In this document: piece after piece, positions 23,590-36,650 of the stretch | Layout of the letters: every line of letters starts with the position of its first letter | How positions within the stretch are numbered: position 1 is the first letter of the stretch | Assembly: GCA_018907035.1 (NCBI GenBank) | Contig: JACCIC010000206.1 | Span: forward strand, 767,001-831,000 | From: Sycobia sp. Sy_11 | Lineage: Eukaryota > Arthropoda > Insecta > Hymenoptera > Epichrysomallidae | Direction: 5' to 3' | DNA length: 64,000 nt | Program-made: the position numbers and the translations under genes | Notes under the pieces: model-generated | Seen by the model: the letters and a program-made list of their open reading frames with translations, nothing else | What the model was told of the DNA's origin: nothing | The model's database searches: none

Positions 23590-24470
23590 CGCCGTTAGCA
23601 TCCGCACTCGAGCCTCGTGGGGGGGGGGGGAAGGGGCATCCTCGACGTCCCGCGGTTACCGCGTCGGGCCGATCGCGGCTGACCCACAGTCGCAACGAGC
23701 CCCGCGGGGGCGAGATTCCTTCGTCCCGACGCGCAGGCGTGCGCCGCGGTTGTCTCCGCGCGCGCCTCGACTCGATTTTACTCCGGCACGAGCGCGAGTA
23801 ATAAAGGCGCGACGGTGATAAAGAGATGGCGACCGGCAGACCGAGGCAGGCGATAGAAAGGGAATGGGCGCGAGAGCGAGAGTGAGAGGGCGAGAGGCCA
23901 CATGGGGCGAGCCGAGTTATATTTTATAATCAAGGACTCTCGCGCGCGCGCGCGCGGGCGCAAACAATGGCCGGACCGCGCGGCGGATCGACGAAATCGA
24001 TCACCGTCCCTCTGGTCCCCACCTCCGCCTCTCGATCTCACCCGTCGTATACGCGTCCGTTCCTTCGACCGCGCGCAATGCGAGCATACGTGTATAGGGC
24101 GTGAGCGGAGGAAGCGAATTAGGATTGAGCGCTATACAGGATCACGTGTAGCCCCCGGCGTTGCGCACTTTAGCCATCCTCCTCTTTTTTTTCCCGACCC
24201 TCTCCTACATCATAGGGGGGGGGGGAGGGGGGGGGACAGGCTGCGCGTTCGCTGTTCGGAGGACCGTTCGCTGGTGGTTCTGCGGGCGACCGAATGCGCC
24301 CTTAATGAAAAGTTATTCGACAGCCGCTTGTGTCGACGCAAGAAGCGATTCAGGCATCTGCGGCCCGGCCGACGTGTCGGGGCAAGGTGCGCTTCGATTC
24401 CCGGAATATGGCTGCCCGCGTATATAATGACATGGCTTTATTCCTTTCTGTCGACGATAGATTGAAAGTT
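23590..24470. other. CpG-rich non-coding block
   Basis: Very CpG-rich. A G13 run lies near 23620-23632, and a CG alternating run at 23940-23957. The open frame at 23902-24465 is Arg-rich with no domain and is treated as noise. Confidence 0.5.
24215..24235 (+). other. Potential G-quadruplex or G homopolymer
   Basis: Eleven G, an A, then nine G. Confidence 0.6.
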
Positions 24471-25320
24471 CGATTTGGACGGTAAGGGAGGGCGATTAAG
24501 GCCGTATTCTGTCACAACTAAGATTTAACGATTGATTGGTAATTTTGATTTTTCTTGAAGATAATTATTTCGCGGCATTTTTTTTTTTTTTTTTTGTGTA
24601 CGAATGATTATTTTATACAGAAAAAGAATGTATTTATATGTTAATAGAAAGTTCATTTAATGAATTTATGAAACAATTCGAGGTTACGGTTGTAAAGGGC
24701 ACACGTTTCTCTATACACCATTCGGTTATCGCTAAATTTTACTTTGCAAGATAAAAATTGCTGAAAAAGCCAAATTCCAATTTCCGATATTTCGAAATGT
24801 TGGTGCGGCTATTTCTGAAAAATGTTTACTCGGTTTTGCGGTCGTGGAACGGGAGCTCGTTAGTCGTTATATAAAATAAAGAAAAAACTTTTTTATTCAA
24901 ACGATATATTCGAATTTGTCGCTAACAACATGAAATAATAAAAAAAAAACCAAATCAATGATCTTATCTGATAAAGATAAGTTTTTCTACTATAGAAATG
25001 TTAAACTATATTTATATATATAATCAGGAAAATCAGTCATACAATTTTGATAATTGAAACTTAATTAATTATTTATCAATTTAAAAATCTCCGATATATT
25101 CTGCAAGGAGCATTTTAGATTTTATCTGACACCTCGTGAAGGGCATACAGATTTTTGTTAACAATCCGACTGAAATACCCTACTCCGAGACTGTTCGGAA
25201 TTCAACAAAACAAATGTTCGATTGTAATTCTAATCTATAAAAAAGCCACGATAAGCATTAATTTTCATCCGACAAATCTGCTCGTCGCAATCGCTTGCGA
25301 TCTAATAAAATTGAATTCAG
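24471..25320. other. AT-rich non-coding block
   Basis: AT-rich, with a T run at 24580-24596 and the overlapping GATA motifs at 24963-24981. No gene seen. Confidence 0.5.
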
Positions 25321-25422
25321 CGAGGGGCGCGAAATGCTCGCTCTCATCGATCCGTAATCCGAAGCGTTCGCCCGTATTAAACGAAAAGAGGAAGCGGCCA
25401 ATCAAGTCAAAATTCTTTACAA

Positions 25423-25446
25423 CCCTCCTCCTCCTCCTCCTCCTCT
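25423..25446. repeat. (CTC)8 trinucleotide repeat
   Basis: Perfect triplet array. It reads as Leu or Arg repeats in the open frames that cross it, which are not otherwise gene-like. Confidence 0.93.
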
Positions 25447-25645
25447 TCATCCTGTTCCTACTCCTCGCCGCTTCCCCCTCCCCTTCCCAATCTTGCCGAA
25501 CCAATTTCTCGCGCAGCAAGTAGCGAAGCCACGGCAGTTCTATACAAGAATTTTTATCTTCCCGGGATCGTTCGTGCGCGCGCGCAAGCCAAGCGGGAGC
25601 CACCCACGTGCGCGCGGCTTGCGCCGTGAGCCCCCGTTAATAATG

Positions 25646-25648
<3 letters not shown>

Positions 25649-25682
<34 letters not shown>
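25649..25682. repeat. (AT)17 microsatellite
   Basis: Perfect, with a short imperfect continuation to 25692. Confidence 0.96.
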
Positions 25683-25692
<10 letters not shown>

Positions 25693-26270
25693 GAACGGTT
25701 ACGAATGAGATGGGTACGTATCCGTCGATGGGGGAGGGGGGGAGGGATAGGTTATGGCTACGTGTACATCGGTAAAATACAAGATACGAGTCAGTAGCAG
25801 AGGCGACCCGAACCTGCTTCGTCTTTCTTTCACTCCTTTCCATCTGCCTCTTTATTCCAGGATCCGATCGTCCTTTCCAGGCAGCCTTGAGGACGCGCGA
25901 TCTGAAATCATTCCATACAGCAGGATTTCGAGGCGGTGACGATGCATTTTGCGTTATATATATATATAGTTGTATATAATACTTAGATGATGGGCCCTAT
26001 TCGTCCAGTCATTGGGTGTCGCCTTTGTCTCAAACGTACCGCCCCGACGCTATTCGGGTGCCTTATTAGACGCTTGGGACAGACTTTCCGTTCTATTAAG
26101 TTATGTTCATGCAGATTATATGTACGCGCGGCGTGGCTCCGCGCACCGGGAAGCCCTGCCGTCTCGCCCATTGGGGTCTAATTTTTTTACGCCACGCCGT
26201 CGCTCCTTTAATTATCCAAATTCGAACTTTTAATGCAGTAGCTGAGTCATCGAATTGCTATTCCAGTTAT

Positions 26271-27170
26271 TATATTGCAGTAGTATTTTGTTGCCCTTCT
26301 TTTATACACGAAGCTTTGAGATTCTTGGTAAGAAAAGAATAACTAACATTTCCAACAAATGTACGTATCTGAAATTTTAAAATAACGCGCATACCTGGTC
26401 TGAAAGTCATTTACAAAATGAACGCAAAATGTTCATAATTGAATATTATAACAATATGGAATAATTATATGGATCAGTTGTACGTATAATTAAAAATAAA
26501 CCGTGACTGCGCGAAATTGTTTTTTCAATCACATTGTAGTTACGAGATATTTAGTTAATGGATATAATAGAGTTAATTTGAATTTAATTAGTAAAATATT
26601 CCTGAATTCATAATATATAGTAATTACATAATAAACTTTATTTTTTATTTTGGAGATTTTATAATTTTTTTATTCAATATACCAATTAAGTATAAAATAT
26701 TACAGCTTTAAATAATGATACAATATTTGTATCAGATTTGACCCATTATTCAATAAATTCATTAGACCAGAGTAATAATTACCATGAAAATCTGTTCTTA
26801 GCCTGTTCTGAAATTTGCCAACAAGTCGTCTTTAAAATAAGAGATAGAATTGATATTAATATACATTTAATTAAATTTTTATTATTTATAAATAAATATA
26901 TGCTGTGGGAAGGAATTTTTACGTACCTCTATTTTTCTAACCTCGACAGTCTATATTTATGATAATTTAACGTTTCTCAAAAAATAAAGTTAAAAAAACT
27001 TTAATTATTTCCCCGTATAAAAATTACATACTCGTATGAAAAATTGCATAAAAAGCCTAGCAATTAACGTAGGGGAATGAATTTCGTATAAATATCTTTT
27101 CTGTGTAAATAACAACTTCACAAGGGAATCACCTTTAAAAGACAGCTAATCAGTTGGACATTTCATCGAG
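26271..27170. other. AT-rich non-coding block
   Basis: The 74-codon frame at 26738-26962 is not recognised and lies in AT-rich sequence without any sign of promoter or splice context. No array. Confidence 0.5.
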
Positions 27171-28500
<1,330 letters not shown>

Positions 28501-29953
28501 TCCGTCCCATGAAAAATGTATTCCTATACGATGCTGATTATCAGAGATACAATTAATACAGCGTCTCTTTTATTACTCATAATTCAGTTTCTATTAACGA
28601 GATGAGTTTTTCGAAGAGCCTTCAATAATGGAGGATTAAGACAGGATGCGTGATTCTTATGACTAATATTCAATTCCTTATTCGTGAGAGAGCAATGTTA
28701 GCAAGTATATTATCGATGTATGCATACCTAGAACATTCATTTTACCTCGATTCATCGTCAAAATCGTGTGATGCAATATACTACGGTTTCAAAAGCCGGA
28801 TTTTGCACTCGAATAATACTCTGCTCTTCAACGAAATGGTTTATTTTTACGGTAAGTCTCAATTTCCGAGGCTAGATCCTATCGGTGCAATTGGCGCAAA
28901 ATCGCTGATAAAAATGAGGTTGCAGTGGAAGTTAGGGATTACCTTGATTATAAATTAAAATTTAAAATTATAGAATATTTGGATATTTTCATATATGTAT
29001 GCAACTTAAAGTTATCTGTATAGTATTCCATATAAATAGTATTATTATTAATATGTACAAAACGTATCATACATTAATTTTTTTTTTTGTAAATATAATC
29101 TATTACTGAACAAAAAAAACTCAAAATCCGCATAAAAGAAACGCATATATTTACCCATCTATCAAAAACTTTATTTTCTAGAGTCGTCGATTTTTTGCAA
29201 GAAAAAATTACATAATTGTTTAGCATCGTCTAATTAGTAATTCTAATTTTTCATTTTATTAAAGTACTTGATACTTTGAAGTACGCAATTTTTTTTATAA
29301 ATTTTGTTTTAATTTTTTAGTTCATTAAAAAGTTTATTGTATTAAAAAATTAAAAGTTTTTTATAAAATATTTTTTAGTATTTATTACACTTACATTATA
29401 ATTATGAATATATTATTTTAGTTTTTGAATTTATAATCTAAATAACTAAGGTTATATTTTTATTTAAAATGTGAATTTTTTATGCTCATTAATTTAATAT
29501 TGAAAAATAACCTTTGCAAGGGGATCTTAACTTTAAATATCAGTAAAATAAGAGAAAATTGTATATTGTGATCTGAAATAAGTATCTGTACCAATCTTTA
29601 ACTCACCAAGACCGAAGAGAATGGATGAAATTTATTTTTAAAGATTTGAAACATAGCAATCTAAGAACACAATGTCATTAAAGAAAGGATTATAAGAATA
29701 TTTTAACAAGTTATTAGAATTTATTTATTAATAGAAGATACGTTCTATACGCAATTAGCGAAGAACTGTTCATTGGTTCTCGTAAGAATGATATTATTTA
29801 CCAAATACACAAGCGACAAAATTAATTTATTATTGTCCGCGCAAAGTTATGGAGAGTTTATTGGTAATCAGGGAGAGCTTCTAATTTATAGCACGGTATT
29901 TATTCCTCGTGTCTTGGACCAGGGGTGATTACGAATTTTTCATCGAAGTCTTT

Positions 29954-29956
<3 letters not shown>
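28501..29956. other. AT-rich non-coding block, no microsatellites
   Basis: The 102-codon frame at 28650-28958 has no recognisable family. From 28970 to 29560 the sequence is very AT-rich. Nothing supported. Confidence 0.55.

Positions 29957-30008
<52 letters not shown>
29957..30008. repeat. (TA)26 microsatellite
   Basis: Perfect array at the border between an AT-rich and a GC-rich block. Confidence 0.97.
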
Positions 30009-30012
<4 letters not shown>

Positions 30013-30235
30013 TTCGCTTCAATCGCAATCTATGCGCTCTAGACGAAATGAACCGCAGGGGAAAAATGAAGGTCGGAAAGTTTCGGCTTTTAAAGAAGTT
30101 TAATTCGTTCTATAATTGCAATTGATTCGCAACGATAATCAGGCATAGAGCGGGGAAAATAAATTCCGAGCGGCCGAAGTTTCGAGACTTGTTCGCTCTT
30201 TTATTGTGGCGCGGCATATGTACATATATGTGCGT

Positions 30236-30256
30236 GTGCGCGCGCGCGCGCGCGCG
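30236..30256. repeat. (CG)10 microsatellite
   Basis: Alternating CG preceded by GTGTG. Confidence 0.9.
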
Positions 30257-30496
30257 ATTCTTGAATTTCCAACAGAGCTATATATCGCTACATATGTGCA
30301 TAACAAGCGATATTATTTAATTCCGGCTTTGCCAATATACGCGCTCGAGCCCATAAACAATTTTAATCGCCCGTTATTACAAATAATTGCACGAATCAAT
30401 TTGGATGGGCCTGGGAACAAAAAGCCGCGGCAAACGGTCCGGATCCCCGACAGACGCGAGAACTTTTTATCTGAAATGACGGAAAAAAAAGGAAAG

Positions 30497-30497
<1 letters not shown>

Positions 30498-30533
<36 letters not shown>
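30498..30533. repeat. (TA)18 microsatellite
   Basis: Perfect array. Confidence 0.97.
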
Positions 30534-30535
<2 letters not shown>

Positions 30536-31330
30536 CCGCCAGTGCGCGCCAATCCAATTTCAATCTCTAATCGAGCGGCATTTAAATCTCGCGCGCACAA
30601 TTACATTTTCCACCATTCCCTCCCCCCCTCCCCTCTTCCACCGGCCCATTAACGCACGCCTGGTCCGACCAATAAATCAATTGCCCCTTTGCAAGAGCCG
30701 GGGCGCGTACAGCAGAAGGCATAATCTATACGTACCCGAGCGATTTCATTGTCGAGAGGCTCCGCGGCGGTCGCGCCAAGTCACGATCCCGTTGCGCGGG
30801 CTCATAATCGAGCCCGAGATCGGTCGCCCCGGCCGGAAGGATCGTTTCCGAAAAGTCGTTGCCCGCGACGGCGTAGCCAGCGGGTCGCGTTGCAACGCTC
30901 GGGGACGGGTTGCGCGCCGCGCCCGCATCGCCGCTACGGGGGAAATCGTTAACCCTCGGTCGCGGCGCTCGCGCGCGCTCGGCTGTGCTAATGAGTTTTC
31001 ACGCGTGCCGCTGCGAGCGAGTTGCCGACTGGCTCGACCCCGGGGGCAGGTGCGTGGGGGCGCGCGTGGGGCCCCGACCGAACGTCTGCGTAGCTACCTA
31101 TAATCCCTCCCCCCCGACCGCCACAACGCCCCTCCCCCCGGCCACCGACGCCACCGACGTTTCTGCGGCTTTTGCGTACGTGCCGCGCCGAAACCAATCT
31201 CCGGCTGCCATGGGAGCTGATGCATATGCGCGCGATTGTGCGCGCCTGCATAAATATATATATATAGGTACACGTGGGCGGGTGCCGTAGGATGTAAAAG
31301 GGTGGAACGGGCAAGAGCCGAAGAATTCGA

Positions 31331-33240
31331 ATTTATAAGTTTGTCGTTTCTTTTTTTTTTTTTATAATAATAATACAGGCTCGAGGTATTAAGCTGCTGG
31401 ATAATATTGTAGCGTTGATGGTGGATTGCGATAAGGGTGGCTTACTAATGCGTCGATGTTGGTCATATACTGCATTCGTTGTCTAATAATCATTAAAAAG
31501 TCAGATGTACTCGTAACATTCTCGTATTTATAAGTAATCACTTTTATTCAAAAAGGGTGGAGAATATAATGTGAGATAGATCGAGCAAGGTATCTCTGAT
31601 AATTTACAAAAAACCGTGTAAAATTTGAATACCTAACGCTAATCCTTTCTTAGGATGTTTCTTATCCTTTCTTATAGATCATATAATTAGAGTAATGTAG
31701 TAATTTTAACGAAGAAATTACCATATCTTAATAATGAATGAACGTTAGTTTCTAAAACTTTACAGAGCTTATTTTGGAAGTATGATCAAAGTTCGCTCGT
31801 TCCTACTAAACCAAAATACGTCAATCATTTGAGCCTCTCCTTGTTAGATAAAATGACACCAACAATAATGTTTTTTTTTCTTAATACAGATTTAGAATTT
31901 TGTAATTGAACGACCTTGACAATTGAATAAATGTTATAAATTTAATCGTTGTGTATATAATTAATATTCTTTTCCAGTTACCTTTATTTGCCTTGTGAAG
32001 ATCAATAGAAAGGCTGTTAATGTATCGAACTATTTAAATGTAAATTTTCTCTGTCTCATGAATTTCTCAGCGCCAATTTAAAACTCGTTTAAGTAATTGA
32101 AAAATGTCGTAAGAGAATCAGACAAAAGTAATTCCAATTGGTCGATAGGCGAATAGACGTATAATGGCGATCTCATCGGAACTGGCTGCGGTTTGAATAT
32201 CAACGCGCGAGAAGAGTTCCCCGGTATGCGCGATGCGCGTGCGTGAGGCGCTTGAATTTATTCGATGAGCGAGCCCGCACTATTAATCAACTGCTTATTA
32301 TTTAGCGCGGGCGACTTTAATTCCATTCTCCGCAATGATAAGCGCACGTGTGCCATTTTCAACGGGCTATCCGGCCGGATTTGTATTTCAGTGGATAATA
32401 ACGTGCGTTTGTTCGTTTTACTTCGCAGATAAAGATGTTCCATCTCTTCTAATGCTCAACTCATGATCAAGGATGACCATTTTTTTTCTTTCAAACGTGA
32501 CAATTTTTGCATAGGATTAATCTTAAGTCTACTTCGCCAAGGGGAGTTTATTCGAGCATTATCAGGTTAACATTTGTTGTTCATTAAAACTGACTAATAC
32601 TTTATATGCAACATATTTAAATCGTTGGAATTTTTACCAGGACAATAAGAATTCTCCCTTTTTTGTTTGTCTTCGTACTCTCTATAATTTGTTTATTTTT
32701 GTTTAACAGGAATTATTTACTACTAGATTACATTATACGCTTTCTTATAGTTTCCTCGATTGTCTTTATTTACATTCATTTTTTAATAATATTTTGAGAT
32801 CATTGTAAAATTCGGTATTCTCTCAATATTTTTCATTTTTAATATATTTATTTGAAACATTGAATTTCTCAAGATTTTTGCGATCCGTTTACTTTAAACA
32901 ATGTCCGTTTTTTTTTCAGCAGGAAACTTCTTCAACGCAAGAAATCCAATACTATAAGAAAAGTTTCCATTGAAGAAAATGTATTTTGTACTTTCGCTTA
33001 CAGCAAAAGACGCATAAAAGACAAAATTAAAAATCGATATTGGTGAGTAAATATGCTTTCTTTTTAAATAATGAAACAATATAATATTTGCTGCCGAGCA
33101 CAGGAAAGTATCTTCAAACATGGCAAATAATGACTAACACAATTTGTTAGAAAATCCGAATTTAAAATAAACGAATAATTAAAAAAAAAAACTGTTCTTT
33201 GCCCTTTAACTGGGCGCGAAAGATTGAATGTATAAATGGG
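31331..33240. other. Long AT-rich non-coding block
   Basis: About 1.9 kb, with a slightly GC-richer island at 32130-32440. T run at 31350-31363. No dinucleotide array and no gene identified. Confidence 0.55.
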
Positions 33241-33354
33241 CTAATTAAAAAGCTTTACGAGCACTACCATCGCGGGCCGTAGTAGCACCATAGCAACTCG
33301 TAACGGTATTCCTTTTTTTGGGAGCTCGCGCAGTCGTACATTAGGAGAGTGCGA

Positions 33355-33405
33355 ATTGGAGGAGGAGAGAAAGAGAGAGAGAAAGAGAGAGAAAGAGTGT
33401 GAGAA
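33355..33405. repeat. Imperfect GA/GAAA purine repeat
   Basis: GAGA units interrupted by AAA at regular steps. Confidence 0.85.
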
Positions 33406-33697
33406 AATGCAATCGCACATGCAACACCCTCTCGGTGAATTAATGCCACTCGGCCGGACGGACGGAGGAGGCGATTGCTCTCCGGTGTGGATCCATGAGC
33501 GGGCGACGCGTTGGGCACGTATATAACTCGCCGTCAATTAATGACGAACGGCGTGAGCGAGCGAAAAAACGAAAATCCGCGTGTGTACATATCCGTGCTC
33601 TGCAAATGAGAGGAGGTGCGAGAAATACGGGCGGAAGAGTGAGAGGGGAGTGGTAGGAGAAAGAGAGAAGGGGGAGGTTCGTATCGTCAGTCCTCGA

Positions 33698-33713
33698 GGG
33701 TGGGGGGAGGGGG
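33698..33713 (+). other. Potential G-quadruplex
   Basis: G runs of 3, 6 and 5 separated by T and A. It needs the six-base run to serve twice. Confidence 0.45.
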
Positions 33714-34020
33714 TTATACGTAGAACGCATATCTAGTTCATACGCGTCGTTATGCATAATCACGACAAAACGCTTCGCGAGTTTCCCGCTCGGCTTTCCC
33801 AGAGAATATTCGAGGGAGGAAAATGGAAAAGTGAGATAGAAGCGCGGACGGAGAGAGGGGGGGGTGGTGGTGGGACGAAGTGAATAGAGAAGGAGGAGCA
33901 GAAAATGGAAGAGAATTAGCGGAAAAAGCAAGGGAACAAAATGGTCAGGAAGAAAAAGAAAGACGCCGAGGGTTTAGGAGGAGAAAGAAAGATAGGTAGA
34001 AAGTAGAAAAGTTAAATTAC

Positions 34021-34470
34021 TTACTATGCATTTATGCTCTGATTCAAATAATGACTTTCATGTTAACTGTTCGTTAATAGAAATTGAATTAACTAGCCAA
34101 TGGATTTATTTTTAACTTACTTTTTTTAATCTGCGCAATCGAGTTTAATTTATCTTCAGAAGAATATGATCGTGTAATGACTTTGGAATATTAACCAATT
34201 ATGTAATAAGAACTCGTTCGTTGTACATTTAAACAATATGTTAGTTTTTATAGAATTTTCGGATTAAAACTGTTATGACGAGCTTTGTAAAAACTCCGGT
34301 ATATTGATTTAAAACTCCTATAATATCTCGAAGTTTTCGTACGCGTATAATAATTTAGATTAATCATTCAAACCGTAAATTGCATTAACGTTAATTAAAT
34401 GAAAAACTTCGGATTTAATAAAAGTACGCAGCCTTCCGAAACTCAATTAAAACGAGAATTCGAGTAGAAC
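34021..34470. other. AT-rich non-coding block
   Basis: No array, repeat or gene-like frame seen. Confidence 0.55.
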
Positions 34471-34935
34471 AAAGTGGTTGACGGCCCCCGCTGACCCAGA
34501 GCGATGGAAACCCAAAGCCCGAGTTTTCAGAAGCTGGAAAGTAGTTTTCCCAGCTATAACGAGCGAACATTTGCGGAACACGTGCTGGTGCCCCGGACGT
34601 TTTCTTCAAGACCCAGATACCCTCGGATTGCCTCGGGCATCCTCGGAGCTCGCACCTTGTGGAATACGGGCCGGGCGCTCAGCCCTTTCCACGCGGAAGC
34701 CGCTGGGCCCCCCCCTCCCCCCCCTCCCCGGTTTATCCAAAAAATTCGAGCGCGGCAGCGTCTTTCCGCCACCGCAGAAAGCCGACGCCGGCTACGATTT
34801 CTCGGCCCGTCGGAGCAGTTACGAAACGACCATATGGACGCCCGATGGCTGGGGCGGGGAGGGGTCGGGCTTCGATGGGCCTCTGTGGTAAGGCGGTCCT
34901 CCGTTAGCTCGAATCCTCGGGGAGTTCTTGCGTAA
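34471..34935. other. GC-rich block with three overlapping open frames
   Basis: Frames of about 140 codons are open on both strands (34478-34891, 34504-34935, and 34554-34988 reverse), as expected from few stops in GC-rich DNA. The first ends at GTAAGG, which resembles a splice donor; see findings. No domain recognised. Confidence 0.4.
34708..34729 (-). other. Potential G-quadruplex on the minus strand
   Basis: C runs of 8, 8 and 4 separated by single T. Confidence 0.55.
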
Positions 34936-35665
34936 AATGTCGTGTATGATTTTTTTTTTTTTTGATCAGAAAAAAGACCGGCGTACATGTGCGGAGAAAT
35001 CGTGGCTTTGTTTTTTTTTTTTCGGAGCGTCGTCGCCGCCGATACGTGTGAAAGTTTATAGTAGACGCGAATTCGTAGGAGTTCAAAAGATGCGCTTTGT
35101 TTAGTTTAGTATGTTGTGTTTAGCTCATATTGGGTACTGAAAAAGATCATTGTTAGTTTGTAATATAGGTTAGATGTATTATCCGTTACGGTTTCGTTAG
35201 TGCTAATACTGCATCGAATTGGGGGCAACTAAACAATATTTATTATTTAATAATAATCTCTTCGATTATGGTTTCAGTCCATTCCAATTTGATCATATTC
35301 AGTTACTGCATCATTGAATATTACATTTTTTAAATTTTTATTTATTCGTTTAGAATCGATATAATGGATGAAATATTGGTTTCGTGTAAAAATAGTTCTT
35401 TTAATGGGGGTAAATTTGAGACATCTGTTTTTAGGAGTTTTCTGAGTATTTTCATTATGGAAGCGAAAATTTCATTCATATAACACTCGAACATAAGTCG
35501 TTATGGCAATAATAAGTATTTGCATTAAAAGTCATATTAACAGACAGAGTAAGTGTGCGAGAAAATTCGTGATGATCAATGTATACAACAGACATTCTTT
35601 TCTAATATACGCTTCAGATTGTTTTATACGAATTATTTAGACAGAAAAAATAATTCAATAGGAAA

Positions 35666-35713
35666 GGAAATAGCGTAGAAAACGCTATAGGAAATAACAT
35701 AGAAAACGCGCTC
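35666..35713 (+). repeat. Two-copy tandem repeat, 24-base unit
   Basis: GGAAATAGCGTAGAAAACGC (35666) is repeated as GGAAATAACATAGAAAACGC (35690). The first copy contains a small hairpin, TAGCGT-AGAAA-ACGCTA. Confidence 0.8.
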
Positions 35714-35818
35714 TAATAATAGCTAGAAGTTATAATTGATGATTTTATGATTCTATAAAATATGAAAGTTCGAAAAACTCGCTTAAAATTGTATAATATG
35801 GTCAACGCATAAAATAGA

Positions 35819-35821
<3 letters not shown>

Positions 35822-35864
<43 letters not shown>
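35822..35864. repeat. (TA)21 microsatellite
   Basis: Perfect array. Confidence 0.97.
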
Positions 35865-35866
<2 letters not shown>

Positions 35867-36375
35867 TCTATATTACCGAGTGGGAAAATATACTTTGCAG
35901 CCCTAAAAATGTTATATACCGAAAACTTTATTAGGTGAAGGGACTAAATCACGAAAGTAGATCCTCTTTTGTGCGTGTGTTTGTGTGTATAAAGCATATA
36001 ATGTACATATATATATATATATGCGGACGAAAACGCGGTGAAAAAAAAAAAAAAAGGTGGGGAGCAAAAATCCGACGCGCGGAAGAGCCCAAAGAGCCAG
36101 ATATAGTTTGATTCTCGCTTTAAAGCGCGCGGACGCGCATAAAATGTGGCGCGCACCCGCCGCGCGAGATGTATGCGCCCGCGCATAATCGTAATTCCAA
36201 TTACTCTTCATAAGAATGAATGCGGGAAATATAAAGCGCGCCCGGCGTCGGGGCAGCTTAATAACGGGACTTTAATACGCGGACGGGCGAGCTCGGCGCG
36301 GCCCCCGTTCCGCCGGGGGTGCGTGGAAAATAAGAGAATGAAAAATGACGCGCCGGCCGCCCGTGTGTATATATA

Positions 36376-36378
<3 letters not shown>

Positions 36379-36428
<50 letters not shown>
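36379..36428. repeat. (AT)25 microsatellite
   Basis: Perfect array. Confidence 0.97.
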
Positions 36429-36431
<3 letters not shown>

Positions 36432-36527
36432 GCGCGTTGCCAGAGAGATCCAATATTCAATGCGAGCGCGCGCGTGCCTGCTCACCGAACTATTGCCGTG
36501 CTGCTGCTACAAGCGTTATTCATATAC

Positions 36528-36531
<4 letters not shown>

Positions 36532-36579
<48 letters not shown>
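36532..36579. repeat. (AT)24 microsatellite
   Basis: Perfect array, 103 bases after the previous one. Confidence 0.97.
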
Positions 36580-36586
<7 letters not shown>

Positions 36587-36650
36587 GTTTTTCTCTTCGG
36601 AGCTCGACTGTCGCAGCTTAAAATAACTGTCTCGGAGAATTTCATTCGAT

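Larger units (their letters stand above)
25321..26270. other. Middle-GC block with CTC triplet and TA arrays
   Basis: No frame has a recognisable domain. Only the arrays listed separately are identifiable. Confidence 0.5.
30009..31330. other. CpG-rich block
   Basis: 30690-31250 is among the most CpG-rich sequence here. Open frames at 30681-31290 on both strands are Arg/Ala-rich and unlike any family I know. No supported gene. Confidence 0.5.
33241..34020. other. Purine-rich strand-asymmetric block
   Basis: The plus strand is dominated by GA and GGA motifs at 33355-33405 and from 33600 to 34015, with few pyrimidines. Frames on the minus strand are Leu/Ser/Pro-rich because of this skew. No gene supported. 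Confidence 0.6.
34936..35890. other. AT-rich non-coding block
   Basis: T runs at 34950-34962 and 35010-35021 lie at the left border. It contains the short tandem repeat at 35666-35713 and a TA array. No gene. Confidence 0.5.
35891..36650. other. CpG-containing block with two TA arrays
   Basis: A run of 15 A lies at 36042-36056. Middle-to-high GC sequence separates two long TA arrays. Frames crossing them are Ile-Tyr artefacts. Confidence 0.5.

Noticed and set aside
26738..26962. 74-codon open frame in AT-rich DNA
   Set aside because: Hydrophobic and Ile/Asn/Leu-rich as expected from AT composition. No signal peptide, splice or promoter context.
34910..34925. GCTCGAATCC, B-box-like on the plus strand
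   Set aside because: The first two B-box bases are wrong and no A box is found upstream.
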